DNA of 64,000 nucleotides from Delphinapterus leucas (taxonomy: Eukaryota > Chordata > Mammalia > Artiodactyla > Monodontidae): NCBI RefSeq assembly GCF_002288925.2, contig NW_022098021.1:3597792-3661791 (forward strand), read 5' to 3'. The stretch's first letter is position 1. The number at the start of each line of letters is the position of its first letter. A program made the position numbers and the translations under genes. Shown here piece after piece: positions 1 to 11,312 of this stretch. A model generated the notes under the pieces. The model saw only the letters and a list, made by a program, of their open reading frames with translations. It searched no databases and had not been told where the DNA came from.

Positions 1-303
1 CACTATTTTATCTTCCAGGTCACTTATCCGCTCTTCTGCCTCAGTTATTCTGCTATTGATTCCTTCTAGATAATTTTAAATTTCATTTATGGTGTTGTTC
101 ATCATTGTTTGCTTGCTCTTTAGTTCTTCTAGGTCCTTGTTAAACGTTTCTTGTAGTTTCTCCTATTTCCAAAATTTTGGATCATCTTTACGATCATTAC
201 TCAATTCTTTTTCAGGTAGACCACCTATTTCCTCTTCATTTGTTTGGTCTGGTGGGTTTTTACATTGCTCCTTCATCTGCTGTGTGTTTCTCTGTCTTCT
301 CAT
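1..303 (-). pseudogene. L1 ORF1 N-terminal fragment, disrupted
   Basis: ORF1 encodes the L1 RNA-binding chaperone. On the minus strand a start codon at 303-301 opens a lysine/glutamate-rich frame. Its composition and order (QMKEQCKNPPDQ near the start, later ITEAEERISDLEDK) match the N-terminal and coiled-coil entry region of mammalian L1 ORF1p. The frame contains two in-frame stops, at 165-163 and 78-76, so this copy cannot make full ORF1p. The frame runs off the left edge. Confidence 0.75.
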
Positions 304-786
304 TTTGCTTAACTTACTGTTTGGGGTCTCCTTTTCACAGGCTGCAGGTTCATAGTTCCTGTTTTTGGTGTCTGCCCCCAGTGACTATGGTTGGTTCAGT
401 GGGTTGGGTAGGCTTCCTGGTGGAGGGGACTGGTGCTTGTATTCTGGTGGATGAGGCTGTATCTTCTCTTTCTGGTGGGCAGGACCATGTCCGGTGGTGT
501 GTTTTGGGGTGTCCTTGACCTTATTATGATTTTAGGTAGCCTCTCTAATGGGTGGGGTCGTGTTCCTGTCTTGCTGGTTGTTTGGCATGGGGTGTCTAGC
601 ACTGTAGCTTCCTGGTTGTTGAGTGGAGCTGGAGATCTCTGGGAGATCTCTGGGAGGTTTACACTGTTTGATATTACGTGGAGCTGGGAGGTCTCTGGTG
701 GACCAGTGTCCTGAACTCGGCTCCCCCACCTCAGAGGCATAGGCTGACACCCGGCCGGAGCACCAAGACCCTGTCAGATATATGGC

Positions 787-838
787 TCAGAAGAAAAGGA
801 AGAAAGAAAGAAAGGAAGGAAGGAGGGAAGGAAGGAAG
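787..838. repeat. Polypurine GAAA/GGAA simple repeat inside the L1 5' region
   Basis: The stretch is nearly uninterrupted purine made of GAAA, GGAA and GGGA units. It lies in the antisense-oriented L1 5' region, downstream of the CpG-rich part in L1 sense. Confidence 0.85.
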
Positions 839-1389
839 TTATTAAATTTTTAAAAAGTATTAAAAATAACAAAATTATAAAGTCATAAAAGAAAGGAAGA
901 AGAGAGCAACCAAAGCAAGAAACAAATCTACCAATGATAACAAGTGCTAAAAACTATACTAAAAAAACACAAAACAAAACGAATAAAACGGACAGGCAGA
1001 ACCCTAGGACAAATAGTAAAAGCAAAGCTATACAGACAAAATCACACAAAGAAGCATACACATGCACACTCACAAAAAGACAAAATGGAAAAAAATATAT
1101 GTATCTATTTATAAAAAAAAGCAACCAAATCAATAAACAAATCTACCAATGATGATAAACTCTAAATACTAAACTAAGATAAACATAAAACCAGAAACAA
1201 GTTAGATGCAGAAAGCAAACCCCAAGTCTACAGTTGCTCCCAAAGTCCACCTCCTCAATTTCGGGATAATTCGTTGTCCATTCAGGTCTTCCACAGATGC
1301 AGGTACGTCAAGTTGATTGTGGAGATTTAATCCGCTGCTCCTGAGGCTGCTGGGAGGGATTTCCCTTTCTCTTCTTTGTTCTCACAGCT

Positions 1390-2443
1390 CCCAGGGCTCA
1401 GCTTTAGATTTGGCCCCGCCTCTGCGCCGGAGGGCGTCTGTTCTTCGCTCAGACAGGACGGGGTTAAAGGAGCCGCTGATTCGGGGCCTCTGGCTCACTC
1501 CGGCCGGGGGGAAGGGAGGGGCATGGAGTGCGGGGCGGGCCTGCGGCGGCAGAGGCCGGCGTCACGTTGCACCAGCCTGAGGCGCGCCGTGCGTTCTCCC
1601 GGGGAAGTTGTCCCTGGATCTCGGGACCCTGGCAGTGGCGGGCTGCTCAGGCTCCCCGGAAGAGGGGTGTGGAGAGTGACCTGTGCTCGCACACAGGCTT
1701 CTTGGTGGCGGCGGCAGCAGCGGCCTTAGCGTCTCCCGCCCGTCTCTGGGGTCCGCGCTTTTAGCCGCGGCTCGCGCCCGTCTCTGGAGCTCCTTTAAGC
1801 AGCGCTCTTAATCCCCTCTCCTCGCGCACCAGGAAACAAAGAGGGAAGAAAAAGTCTCTTGCCTCTTCGGCAGGTGCAGACTTTCCCCCGGACTCCCTCC
1901 CGGCTAGCCGTGGCGCACTAACCCCCTGCAGGCTGTGTTCACGCCGCCAACCCCAGTCCTCTCCCTGCGCTCCGACCGAAGCCCGAGCCTCAGCTCCCAG
2001 CCCCCGCCGGCCCCGGCGGGTGAGCAGACAAGCCTCTCGGGCTGGTGAGTGCCGGTCGGCACGATCCTCTGTGCGGGAATCTCTCCGCTTTGCCCCCCGC
2101 ACCCCTGTGGCTGCGCTCTCCTCCGCGGCACCGAAGCTTCCCCCCACCACCCCCGTCTCCACCAGTGAAGGGGCTTCTAGTGTGTGGAAACCTTTCCTCC
2201 TTCACGGCTCCCTCCCACTGGTGCGGGTTCCGTCCCTATTCTTTTGTCTCTGTTTTCTCTTGTTTTTCTTTAGCCCTACCCAGGTACGTGGGGAGTTTCT
2301 TGCCTTTTGGGAGGTCTGAGGGCTTCTGCCAGCATTCAGTAGGTGTTCTGTAGGAGCGGTTCCACGTGTAGATGTATTTCTGGTGTATCTTTGGGGAGGA
2401 AGGTGATCTCCGCGTCTTATTCCTCTGCCATCTTGAAGATCTC
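1390..2443 (-). promoter_or_regulatory. CpG-rich L1 5' UTR, internal promoter with YY1-like site
   Basis: This is the most CpG-dense interval in the window and has the composition of a CpG island, but it belongs to the L1 5' UTR rather than to a host gene. A YY1-like CAAGATGGC (minus strand) is at 2427-2435. In L1 elements a YY1 site at this position directs accurate transcription start. Open frames crossing the block on both strands are explained by GC-rich composition. Whether it is active or methylated cannot be told from sequence. Confidence 0.6.
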
Positions 2444-2619
2444 TCTGCATTCACATTCTTAAGTATTTTACAAAAATGATTGTACAACTCATACAGGAAG
2501 TCTCAGTGGCATTTTAGAGAATTGGTTAGCATTCACCTCATGTCCTGTGAATCCAAGGCCCCAAACTAACAAATCAGTGATTAAAAACAGTCATTATAAA
2601 AATTTGTACTCCTGGAAAA

Positions 2620-3640
2620 TTTTAAAACTACACTTATAATTCAGGACTCAAAGAGGAAATCACACTGGAAATTAGAAAATACGTAGAACTGAATGATTGA
2701 AAAATACTTTGCATCCAAACTCATTGGATTTAAATTTCCTGGAGAGAGAACTTTGGAGAATCACTGCTTATCCTACGAAAGAGGAAATGCTTAAAATTAG
2801 TAAAAAGCTATTCATCCAGTTGAAGATGTTAGCAAAAGACCAAAGATAAGATCAACAAAACTGAAAGCGGATTCTTCAGTTTTGTTCAGAAGGCAAACGA
2901 GATTAACACACGCAAAGCTGGTCAAGAAAAAAATTGTTAAGAGCGAGAAAAGAGGAACACCTGCAGCTAGAGAGAGCAGTCATTAGAACAATATGAAGAG
3001 CTCAGTGTGAATAAACTGGAGGCTTAGATGAAATGGGTAATTACCTAGGAAATACGTAAAACTTTAGACTTGAGGAAATGGGAAACCTGAATAACCTTAC
3101 ATCCGTTAAAGAAATAGTATCACTACTTCTGGTTTTTCCTCCCAAAAGAACGCTGGACGCCCTTGCGATGTTCATACTCTAATTTCGTCAAGAATTAAAA
3201 GAGCAGATAATTGCAATTTTATAGAGTCTTCCAAAAATACAGAAAACAGTCAGTCCTTTTCAGTGTAGGTTGATGTTTAAAGTAACCTTCAAATCAAAAG
3301 CAGTAGGGGCAGAATGATAAAAGTTGCCGGTCAATCTCGGCTGTGAAGTTAGAGGTAACAATCTTTGATAAAAGACTGGCAAACCAAATCCAATAATATA
3401 TATATATATATAATCAGACATATGATGTAGTTGCATTTAATTCCAGGAATGTAAGCATGTGTTTTCTTTAGAAAAATGTGTTATTAATATACTTTACCTC
3501 ATTAACAAATAGAAGAAAAAATACAACCATCTAATTGAATGCAGAAAAAAATTTAGTAATCACTTATCTTTAACCAACAGTAGCAACAAACTTTAAATCC
3601 TGGCGTAGGCGTGGAGTTTCTTAACCCGATAAGGTGGTTC
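2620..3640 (+). mobile_element. Ancient L1 ORF2 remnant
   Basis: This A-rich sequence follows the order of L1 ORF2 on the plus strand. Recognisable landmarks include GGAAATTAGAAAATACGTAGA near 2668, a CTGGTCAAGAAAAAAA block near 2917, GAAACCTGAATAACCTTACA near 3082, and a GCAAACCAAATCCAATAAT block near 3378. Stops and indels are frequent in all frames, so it is a decayed copy of an old mammalian L1 (L1M class or HAL1-like). Boundaries are approximate. Confidence 0.6.
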
Positions 3641-3879
3641 TACCTAAATTCTTTGTCAAATATCATTCATGGTCAAGTGTTAGACTCGTTGCTTTAAAGT
3701 AGGGAGATGGGCGCCTTACCGCCGTAGCCCCTTTTATTGCTAGATGTCCCTGTTATTACTAGAGGTCCGTTTTTTGCTATATGTCCTGGGTTGCAAGATG
3801 GTTTTTTCAAAGAAACAAAACGTTACAATTGAAGCTTCATTACTTCTCCTTTATCCACTGTTTGGAATGTTTGGGTACC
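3641..3879. other. Unassigned interval
   Basis: This short AT-rich stretch lies between two old L1 remnants. Small ORFs here (for example from 3744) show no recognisable similarity. Confidence 0.4.
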
Positions 3880-4371
3880 TTTGCCATCCATGTGTGTGTA
3901 TCCATAAGCTATGTAGAAACTGGTTTTGGATCTTTTATTTTGTATGTAAATGATATCATATTTTATGTATCTTTGTGAAGTTTGCTGTCTTCCCCCACGT
4001 TTTTGACATTTATTCGTGATGATCAATCTAATTCCAGCTCTTTGCTGTACGGCATTTAAAACTTGGTGGTAGACATTTCAGGTTGTTTTCCACTTCTGTA
4101 TTGTCACGAGTGCTGCGGAGGACGTTGTGTGTGCGTGTTCCCTGAGCCTAGAAACAGGAATCCAGCTGCTGAGTGTGTACACCTTCAGTACTACCAGGTA
4201 ATGCCTCATTTCTCTCTCGAGTGGTTCCACCAATCTCAGTTTCTCCAGGAGTGCGTACATCTTTCCATGGCTTCAAATCCCCATCCACGCGGCTGTTCCA
4301 TCCGTAATACAACGGGCAGAAAAGGATGTCAGTTTCCTCTTCTATCTTTGCTGAAGGGTGGCGGTCACCTC
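3880..4371 (-). mobile_element. Ancient L1 3' region remnant (antisense)
   Basis: Diverged plus-strand text follows the antisense of an old L1 ORF2 end and 3' UTR. It includes an AATGATATCATATTTTATGTATC block near 3948, GACATTTCAGGTTGTTTTCCA near 4072 (the antisense of the conserved ORF2 C-terminal region) and CAGTTTCTCCAGGAGTGCG near 4236. Decay is heavy. The CHR SINE that follows landed at its right edge. Confidence 0.5.
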
Positions 4372-4384
4372 TTAATGGGACTTA

Positions 4385-4595
4385 TTTTTTATTTTTATTT
4401 TTTTGCGGTACGCGGGCCTCTCACTGTTGTGGCCTCTCCCGTTGCGGAGCACAGGCTCCGGACGCACAGGCTCAGCAGTCATGGCTCACGGGCCCAGCCA
4501 CTCCGCGGCATGTGGGATTTTCCTGGACCGGGGCACGAACCCGCGTCTCCTGCACCGCAGGCGGACTCTCAACCACTGCGCCACCAGGGAAGCCC
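4385..4595 (-). mobile_element. CHR-type tRNA-derived SINE
   Basis: This is a complete short-form CHR SINE on the minus strand: T-rich tail complement at left, GCGGTACGCGGGCC block, and tRNA-like head ending GGGAAGCCC at right. A perfect 13-bp TSD, TTAATGGGACTTA, flanks it at 4372-4384 and 4596-4608. The head resembles a tRNA and holds the A- and B-box internal promoter, but the element is not a functional tRNA gene. Open frames through it on both strands come from its base composition. Confidence 0.95.
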
Positions 4596-4608
4596 TTAAT
4601 GGGACTTA

Positions 4609-5685
4609 CTGATACTGCTTCCTGGCTGTCGGGCAAAGTTTGCAGCGTGTTCCTCTGACCTGATTTATCACAAGTTCTTCTGGGGCCTGTGTGACAAACT
4701 ATATTATCAATATGTGAAACATTATTCTCTTTTTAAGGATGGCGGACTCAGTATGTCCCCCGTACCTTTTTGGTGGTCTTTTTTTTTTTTTTCTTTGTGG
4801 TTAAATGGTTTCTGAAGCAACCCTTTTTCCCCCCGATTCATGAGTATGAATCCTTTCCTTGTTTCCATTCTTCAGTGACCACTTAATGAAATCTAAGTTT
4901 TAAGAGCAGTATTTGATGTACAGCTTACCTTGTCAAATTCTCCAAGTCCCTAAATAGTTACCTATTTGGGGATCTAGAGAGAAAGTGGTACTCCTAGGAA
5001 GCACCGACTTCTGGAACATTTATTTTCTGTTTCTGAATCATGAGTTTTAGGAATCACCCTTTTGTTCCTTTGAAAAAAAAAATTAGCAAAATCTGATAGG
5101 TTGAATTAGGTCATAGGGGACAAATTGTTGTGGCCGACTGGCACACATGGCTCCTGTTGAAGAGGTAATAATAGTAACCCTTTGACACGTGTGGCAGCTG
5201 TTGCCAGAGTCTCCAACCAGGATCTGGGCTTAGACGGTGGTGCCCGAGTAATTTAAGCAGTAACCTCGAGATTAAATATGTCATTGGCAATGATTTTGTA
5301 GAATAAAGCTGAAGTCTGCTGTATCTTGAGAAGAAAATTATTGCAGACATATAAATAGCTTACTGTACAGTTTAATTATAGCGTTAGTAGGAGACAAGGC
5401 TCAATTGATACATCTCCACAAGGAGATTCACATAGGACTGAAAATCCTGCATTTGTATGGAAATGACAAAAGCTGTAATGCCAGATGGAATGTAAAAACA
5501 GTTTCATTTCCTTGAAGTTAATTTTTTTTGACTGTAATTATATGGAGAGTTATTATTTCATGACCATACAGTTTCTTTATCATTGTCTAATAGATTAATT
5601 TGAAGGTCTTTTCCTTGTTGTTTATATGGCATTTGCAGTATTCAGATATTAGGTTTTAGATTTAGAGGTGGATTATTTTTGTGTC
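4609..5685. other. Non-coding interval, no gene or repeat assigned
   Basis: This is mixed AT-rich sequence. No ORF here has a credible start, length and composition. The part around 5440-5600 is AT-rich and complex, without repeat hallmarks, and could be a conserved non-coding element. That can only be tested by alignment. Confidence 0.4.
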
Positions 5686-5817
5686 TTTTTTTTTTTTTTT
5701 TTTTTTTCGGGCTGTGCCGTGTGACTTACAGAATCTTCATTCCCCGACCAGGGATGGAACCTGGGCCACGGCAGTGACAGCACCGAGTCCTAACCACTGG
5801 ACCGCCAGGGAATTCCC
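5686..5817 (-). mobile_element. Short tRNA-derived SINE of the CHR group (older variant)
   Basis: After a T-run at 5686-5707, the plus strand reads the antisense of a SINE with head GGGAATTCCCTGGCGGTCCA and body GGTTAGGACTCGGTG. This differs from the GGGCTTCCCTGGTGGCGCAG head of the other copies, so it is a separate tRNA-derived subfamily. No clear TSD remains. Confidence 0.8.
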
Positions 5818-8210
5818 TTTGTATTTTAATTTATTTAAATTTTGGGATTTTCTGTTCCATTGAATCTGAGTTATAACCACTTTTCTGTATTTCAGTTCTT
5901 TCCATTGAGAATTGACAGTAGGAAATGATTGGAAGTGTTTGGTAGAATAAAACTAGAAACTGGTTTATCTGACAAAAACTCTTAAGTTAGGAGCTGATCT
6001 GATTCTTACTTGGTGTTACCTCGACTTTGTTGTTCATTATGGCTTTCTTTATGAATTTCTCATTTTTGTTAGAATTCCATCATGCAGTTTACTGAATTAC
6101 TTCTCTTTATATTTCCCCATGGTTTTTCTTCATTACTGCAGATTTGGAAAAATCAGAGTGGTCGGGTGAGAATATTTTAAATAACATCCTTGCTCCTTCA
6201 CTCTTCCCTCCCATGAGCTTCCCCTCACCAGTCTTACATCTAGACTTAAAATATGCACAATGGGTAGGAACTAATAGATACAGGGAAAGAAAGGAGAGGA
6301 CTTCTTACTGTTTGGCAAGATAACAATTGGTAGCGTGATTCGTTTGTGCTTAGGATTTGATACGCTAAACCCTTTCTACCCATTTAATCTACCAACTCCT
6401 CTGCCTCATGACACATTGTTTATGTTAGCTAATCTATGGGTTCCTATGTTTTATATTTTGAATTTAAACAATGCAGAAACTGGTTATTGGTCTGTAAATT
6501 ACGTGCAAGTTCCCAGCATGTAAACATGTCATATTCATGAAAGCAGTGTTAGAATTCAGGGCATAGGCGCTGAAAGGCGATGTGAGCTTGGGTGACTATT
6601 TAGGTGTACTTTGAAAGGAGATTCCTTAATGTACTTAAGAATTGAAGCTGTTGATGGCAGAAGTCCCTGTGTTTAATTTCACTTAGATTTCGGATTTTAC
6701 CATCTCTCCATACGTGGGTATAACTGGCCTTGCTCTACCACTTGTAGGACTTCAGTGATTTTTTAATGTTCACGTAGAACAGGCAGGTTGAGAGTGACTT
6801 ACCGTGGTACCTGGCCCAGGATTGGTTGGAAGCGTATGTTGCACGTGTGTGGGATAACTGTGTGCACAGACCTCCGAGGCGTGAGGCGCTGAGGACTCCG
6901 GTAGGGCAGCATGGGAGGGGAGGGTGTGGAAGAGATACTGGTGTAGGTGGTTCTTGTGCCGGGTGGTGGATCTGCTCCAAGACTGCTCGGTGCCATCAGG
7001 AAGGTTCTGTCACCTGCGGGAGAGAGTGTGCCAGGCTGGGTGTCAGGACGGGAGGTGGCGTCCAGCGGCCCCCATGTGCACAGAATGCTGGCTTCGCCTT
7101 CTCTTGTCACCTTGGTGAGTACTTGAAAACCATTTATTAGGAAATTTGTTTGTTGGAAGCCCTAGAGCAGTAAAGAATTCCCTTAATGGGAGTAAAAATT
7201 GATTTAAAAAGACCATGTCTCTTTTTAGAAATTATAGGACTTAAGGCTCTCTTGGCAGTTGAAATTTCCTTTTTCAGCAGGACCTCTCTGCGGGACAGGG
7301 GATTTCACGCTGCTGGTGGAAAGGTGATGCCCAGTGGTAGCTAGTAGCTACCGTAAGTCTTTTTATGGAACAGCGTGCTCCTGGACTACATCCCACGTCC
7401 GTTTTTATTAGGTTCTTGGATGATGGGAAGGACCTTGCTTTATCAGGTGCTTAGACCTGAAATAGAAAGAATTCCCAGTTCTCTAAATGGCAGTAATGTA
7501 ATTAAAACCTTGAGTTTCTGTTTTCCAGTAGTGGTAGGTAAGGGTACCCTAACTAGCCCTCCTGCTGAAAATGAGTAAGACTTTTGAATTAAAATATTTA
7601 AATATATATATATTTTTTAAAGCACTGAAGAGAAGATAGGTCAGGGATTCTCAGGTAAAACTGGAGGAAGAGAGTGAACCCAGGAGGTGAGGGGGCACTT
7701 ATCCTGACAGCCTTGGGGCCAGAGTGAGCTGGGGTGAAGCTGGCTTCCTGTGGGCTTGAAACCTGGGTTCTTTCACCTGTCACATGCAAAGCACTCACAG
7801 AACAAGGTCTGAGAAGCTGACGGTTGAGTTTTATACAGAGAGAAAATGATCTTGGGCAGAAGGCCTGAGTTGCACAACAGACTAAAAAGCAAAGAAAACG
7901 TTAAAACCTAGATTAATATTGAATGTATTCAGTAATACCTGGGGGATAAAACGTGGATTTGAAATATAATATGACAATAGCCTACACGTTGCAAAGGGTG
8001 GGAAATAGATATTAAGTGTTGAAAATCCTCCTATTGTTTGGAAATAGTTTTCAAGCAGAAGTAGCTTTACAGTTGACAGAAATCTTAGGACTAAAACCTT
8101 TTTACTCCCTTTGTAATAGAGTAGCGGAACGAAGTGTTCAAAGTAGGCACAGTGAATCCTATTGCTTGATACCTGTCATCAGAGGGGAAAACTGGAAATC
8201 AGTGAACCAG
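5818..8210. other. Non-coding unique interval
   Basis: No recognisable gene was found. The interval contains a splice-like 24-bp segment at 6142-6165 (reported separately) and a GC-richer stretch at 6830-7110. ORFs on both strands of that stretch resemble no known family. Confidence 0.4.
6142..6165 (+). other. Candidate microexon (speculative)
   Basis: A pyrimidine-rich tract ending in TTACTGCAG (AG at 6140-6141) is followed by 24 bases open in all three frames and then by GTGAGA. A branch-point-like TTACTGAAT lies about 45 bases upstream. The length is a multiple of three. This fits a cassette microexon of a plus-strand gene, but such chance arrangements are common in mammalian DNA and no protein family is recognised. 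Confidence 0.15.
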
Positions 8211-8220
8211 TGGTGACGTT

Positions 8221-8744
8221 CATTTTTATTGAAGTATAGGTTCATTGACAAAGCTGTGTGTTTCTCCTGTACAGCAGTGATCAGTTATACATATATATTT
8301 TTTCGTATTCTTTTTTCATTACAGTTTATTACAAGATATTGAATATAGTTCCCTGTGCTATATAGTAGGTCCTTGTTGTTTACTTATTTTATATATAGTA
8401 GTATATATATGTTAATCCCAACCTCCTAATTTATCTCCCCCCCCACCCCCATGCTATCCCCTTTGTTAGCCATAAGCTTTCTATGTCTGTGAGTCTGTTT
8501 CTGTTTTGTAAGTAAGTTCGTTTGCATCATTTTTTTAGATTCCACATATAAGTGATAGCATATGGTGTTTGTCTTTCTCTTCCTTACTTAGGATCAATAT
8601 GGTAACCTCTAGGACCATCCATGTTGCTAAGATGGCACTTTTTCATGGCCGAGTAATATTCCTTTGTATGTTGTGTATTCCACATCTTCTCTATTCATTC
8701 CTCTGTCGATGGACATTTACGTTGCTTCCATGTCTTAGCTCCGT
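8221..8744 (-). mobile_element. 5'-truncated L1 (ORF2 C-terminus plus 3' UTR)
   Basis: The antisense L1 3' UTR begins TATTGAAGTATAGG. It passes the AGTTCCCTGTGCTATATAG block and a C-rich polypyrimidine tract at about 8438-8455. It ends in the antisense of the ORF2 C-terminal coding region near GATGGACATTTACGTTGC. A TSD TGGTGACGTT/TGGTGACATT (one mismatch) flanks it at 8211-8220 and 8745-8754, giving a 524-bp insertion. Confidence 0.9.
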
Positions 8745-8754
8745 TGGTGACATT

Positions 8755-10441
8755 TTAATTTTTTTTCAGTAGAACTGTGTGAAACTGTAGAGGGAAAAGA
8801 GACCTAAACAAAGAAGGCTCAAGAAATATATGATCTTTATGATGGGAAGTTCTTTTGAGGGAGGTGAGGTGAGGATTGAACAGTGTCCCTGCAGAAGGAT
8901 TATTGGTGTTGCTCTCTGGCCTGTTTTGTCGCTTCCATTGCTGTGTTAGAGGGACTGGTCCAAGCGTCTTCCCCACTAGCCTCAGCATCCCCAGGGTAGC
9001 CATGTTATCCTCATTATCCTTGAGTCTGCCCCCTTCTCCAGTACACAAGAGGGTACCTTGAGATGTGTCAAGAAACATTTACTTAAAAATCAGGAAAGAT
9101 GCTCTTAATATAGCATGTGCGTTAGTAAGTATAAAATCTACTTATGTGTGTCAGATGTCAGATTTCTTATTCCCTGGGCTGAGTGTTGGTGGAAACATTG
9201 GATGACAAATTAACCATTAGATTTGGCCTACTTTTGATTGCATCTATTTATGTTTCTATTTTTATTTTCTGCAACCTTTTCTGCTATTGGTGCTTACTTG
9301 CCATTATCTTGGGTTTTTAGAAAACGTATGTTTAACTCCCTGAAGTATTATCTCAGGCAGACAGTGCTTGTAAATGTTGATCTTGGAAATTCTTGAAGGA
9401 CTTTGCAGAGCTAAGAGATCAGTTCCTTTCTCTTAAGTATAATTTTCTTGGGCTTTATTTCATGCATTTTTATTTTTTTACCAAAATGTAATTCACATAT
9501 AGCAAATTCGCGTAATGCCTTCGTATTCCTGTATTGTAAGACATATGTGCACATGGAGTTTTTATGTTTAAAAGTTTTGAGACAGTAAAAGAAGAACCCT
9601 TCTTCCTCTAAGTAAGCTTGTACGTTTTGTTTTAAATTGTAATCATGCGGCAAATACGCATTAATTATAAACTCATTGCAGTGGGCAAAATATATTTTCT
9701 GTACGCCCCTTCTCTAGGGACTCCGGTTGGTCATTTCTGATTCTGAGTTTGTGTCAAAGTCTATATAATGGCAGTGAGTCAGTGATTGAAAATAATTACT
9801 CAAATAAAAGACTGAATTGTAGAGGAAAAAAGAAAGAAAAACCCCTTTATAATCTATGTTCTTCCCAATCAGAGGTGTTGTTGACAGATTTTCATAGTTT
9901 TTTTGGTCACCCCCAAAACCATTCTACCTTGTTAGAGTGAGGCCGCTGTTTTTTCATTCCAGCTAATGTTGATATTTACCAAATCCAGTCTTCATACAGA
10001 AGTAGGAAATTGGGGCGGGTGGTGAGGGTGGGAATGCTTATATGACAGTGGATTCCCCTCGAGGAACCTGAAGATCTGTCTCTTTTGAAGTGTGGAAAGG
10101 TTGGTGTCAAAATTGGAAGTTGTAGAGAACGAGTTTGCACTGAATCTAGAGCATATTTACCCCAAAGGTTGACGTCTTTAAAACCCACAGCGGACCTTGA
10201 ATTTTGACCTGTGGACGTGATTCAATCACACCTTGACCCTGTGTTATTTTTATAAATTAAGACGTTCAGGGAATTTATATGCCAAGTGGGAGATGTGTAA
10301 GTGGAGCTAAGCAGACTTTTGGCAACCGGCAGGTTTAGTTTCTTGTGGAGAGAAAAAAAGAAATGAGAATGTTCAGAATGAGCTAAGCAGCCTTGTGAGG
10401 GGTGATGGTGAGTAGAAGCCAGGAGAAGAAGGGGTATCACG
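8755..10441. other. Non-coding unique interval
   Basis: No gene or clear repeat was found. Short ORFs on both strands are uninformative. Confidence 0.4.
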
Positions 10442-10459
10442 AAAGAGTGGGAATGTTGA

Positions 10460-10843
10460 TGCAAGAGAAAGACAAATACTGTATGATACCTCTTATATGT
10501 GGAATCTAAGATTCAGCACAAATGAACTTATCTACGAAGCAGAAACAGATTCACAGACACAGAGAACAGACTTGTGGTTGCCAAAGCGGAGGAGGGTGGG
10601 GGAGGGATGGACTCGAAGTTTGGGATCAGCAGATGCAAACTATTATACATAGAATAGATAAACAACAAGGTCCTACTGTAGAGCACAGAGAACTATATTC
10701 AATATCCTGTGATAAACCATAATGGAAAATAACATGAAAAAGAATGTATACATATATATATATGTATAACTGAATCACTTTGCCGTATAGCAGAAATTAA
10801 CACAACACTGTAAATCAACTATACTTCAATAAAATTTTTCAAA
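10460..10843 (+). mobile_element. 5'-truncated L1 3' end
   Basis: This sense-strand L1 tail runs from the end of ORF2 through the 3' UTR to the terminal TATACTTCAATAAAATTTTTC. A perfect 18-bp TSD, AAAGAGTGGGAATGTTGA, lies at 10442-10459 and 10844-10861. It is one of the best-bounded L1 insertions in the window. Confidence 0.95.
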
Positions 10844-11098
10844 AAAGAGTGGGAATGTTGAGGTGTAAAATTATTACATTTGAAACCTAGAAAAGCAATG
10901 AATCTTGTCCTGCCCCACTTCTCCCCGCTCCCGTACTTTGGGAAAGAGTGTTATAATCTGAAACAAATGTTTATAGAACTTACTGTAGGGTCATTACAGA
11001 CCTAAGTCATCATGTAAGAGAAAAATGGATTTGCAGAGATTTTCTCATTTAAACATTAATGTGTTAAGCCTGTTAGAAATATTCTCAAGCAAATATCT

Positions 11099-11312
11099 TT
11101 TTTTGTTTTGTTTTGTTTTTGCGGTACGCGGGCCTCTCACTGCTGTGGCCTCTCCCGTTGCGGAGCACAGGCTCCGGACGCGCAGGCTCAACGGCCATGG
11201 CTCACGGGCCCAGCCGCTCCGCGGCATGTGGGATCCTCCCGGCCCGGGGCACGAACCCGTGTCCCCTGCATCGGCAGGCGGACTCTCAACCACTGCGCCA
11301 CCAGGGAAGCCC
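11099..11312 (-). mobile_element. CHR-type SINE with TTTTG-repeat tail
   Basis: A short-form CHR SINE lies on the minus strand. Its A-rich tail reads as repeated TTTTG on the plus strand (an AAAAC microsatellite in SINE sense). The tRNA-like head ends in GGGAAGCCC. I could not identify a convincing TSD. Confidence 0.93.

Larger units (their letters stand above)
1..2443 (-). mobile_element. L1 retrotransposon, 5' end (5' UTR plus start of ORF1), continuing beyond the left window edge
   Basis: Read on the minus strand, this is the beginning of a LINE-1. A GC-rich 5' UTR of about 1.2 kb comes first. An A/T-rich and oligopyrimidine stretch follows, then a second segment leading to an ORF1 start at about 303. 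The 5' edge is placed near 2440-2447 because a CAAGATGGC motif lies at 2427-2435, the position where L1 5' UTRs carry a YY1 site close to the first base. Sequence to the right changes to unrelated AT-rich DNA. The 3' part and its TSD partner lie outside the window. Unlike every other L1 here, this copy keeps its 5' end, so it may be full length. Exact family assignment needs a repeat library. Confidence 0.85.

Noticed and set aside
1317..2353. ORFs across the CpG island near the left end as exons of a host gene
   Set aside because: The whole block reads as L1 5' UTR on the minus strand.
4063..4599. 178-codon ORF
   Set aside because: It runs from an old L1 remnant into a CHR SINE, so it is a chance fusion of repeats.
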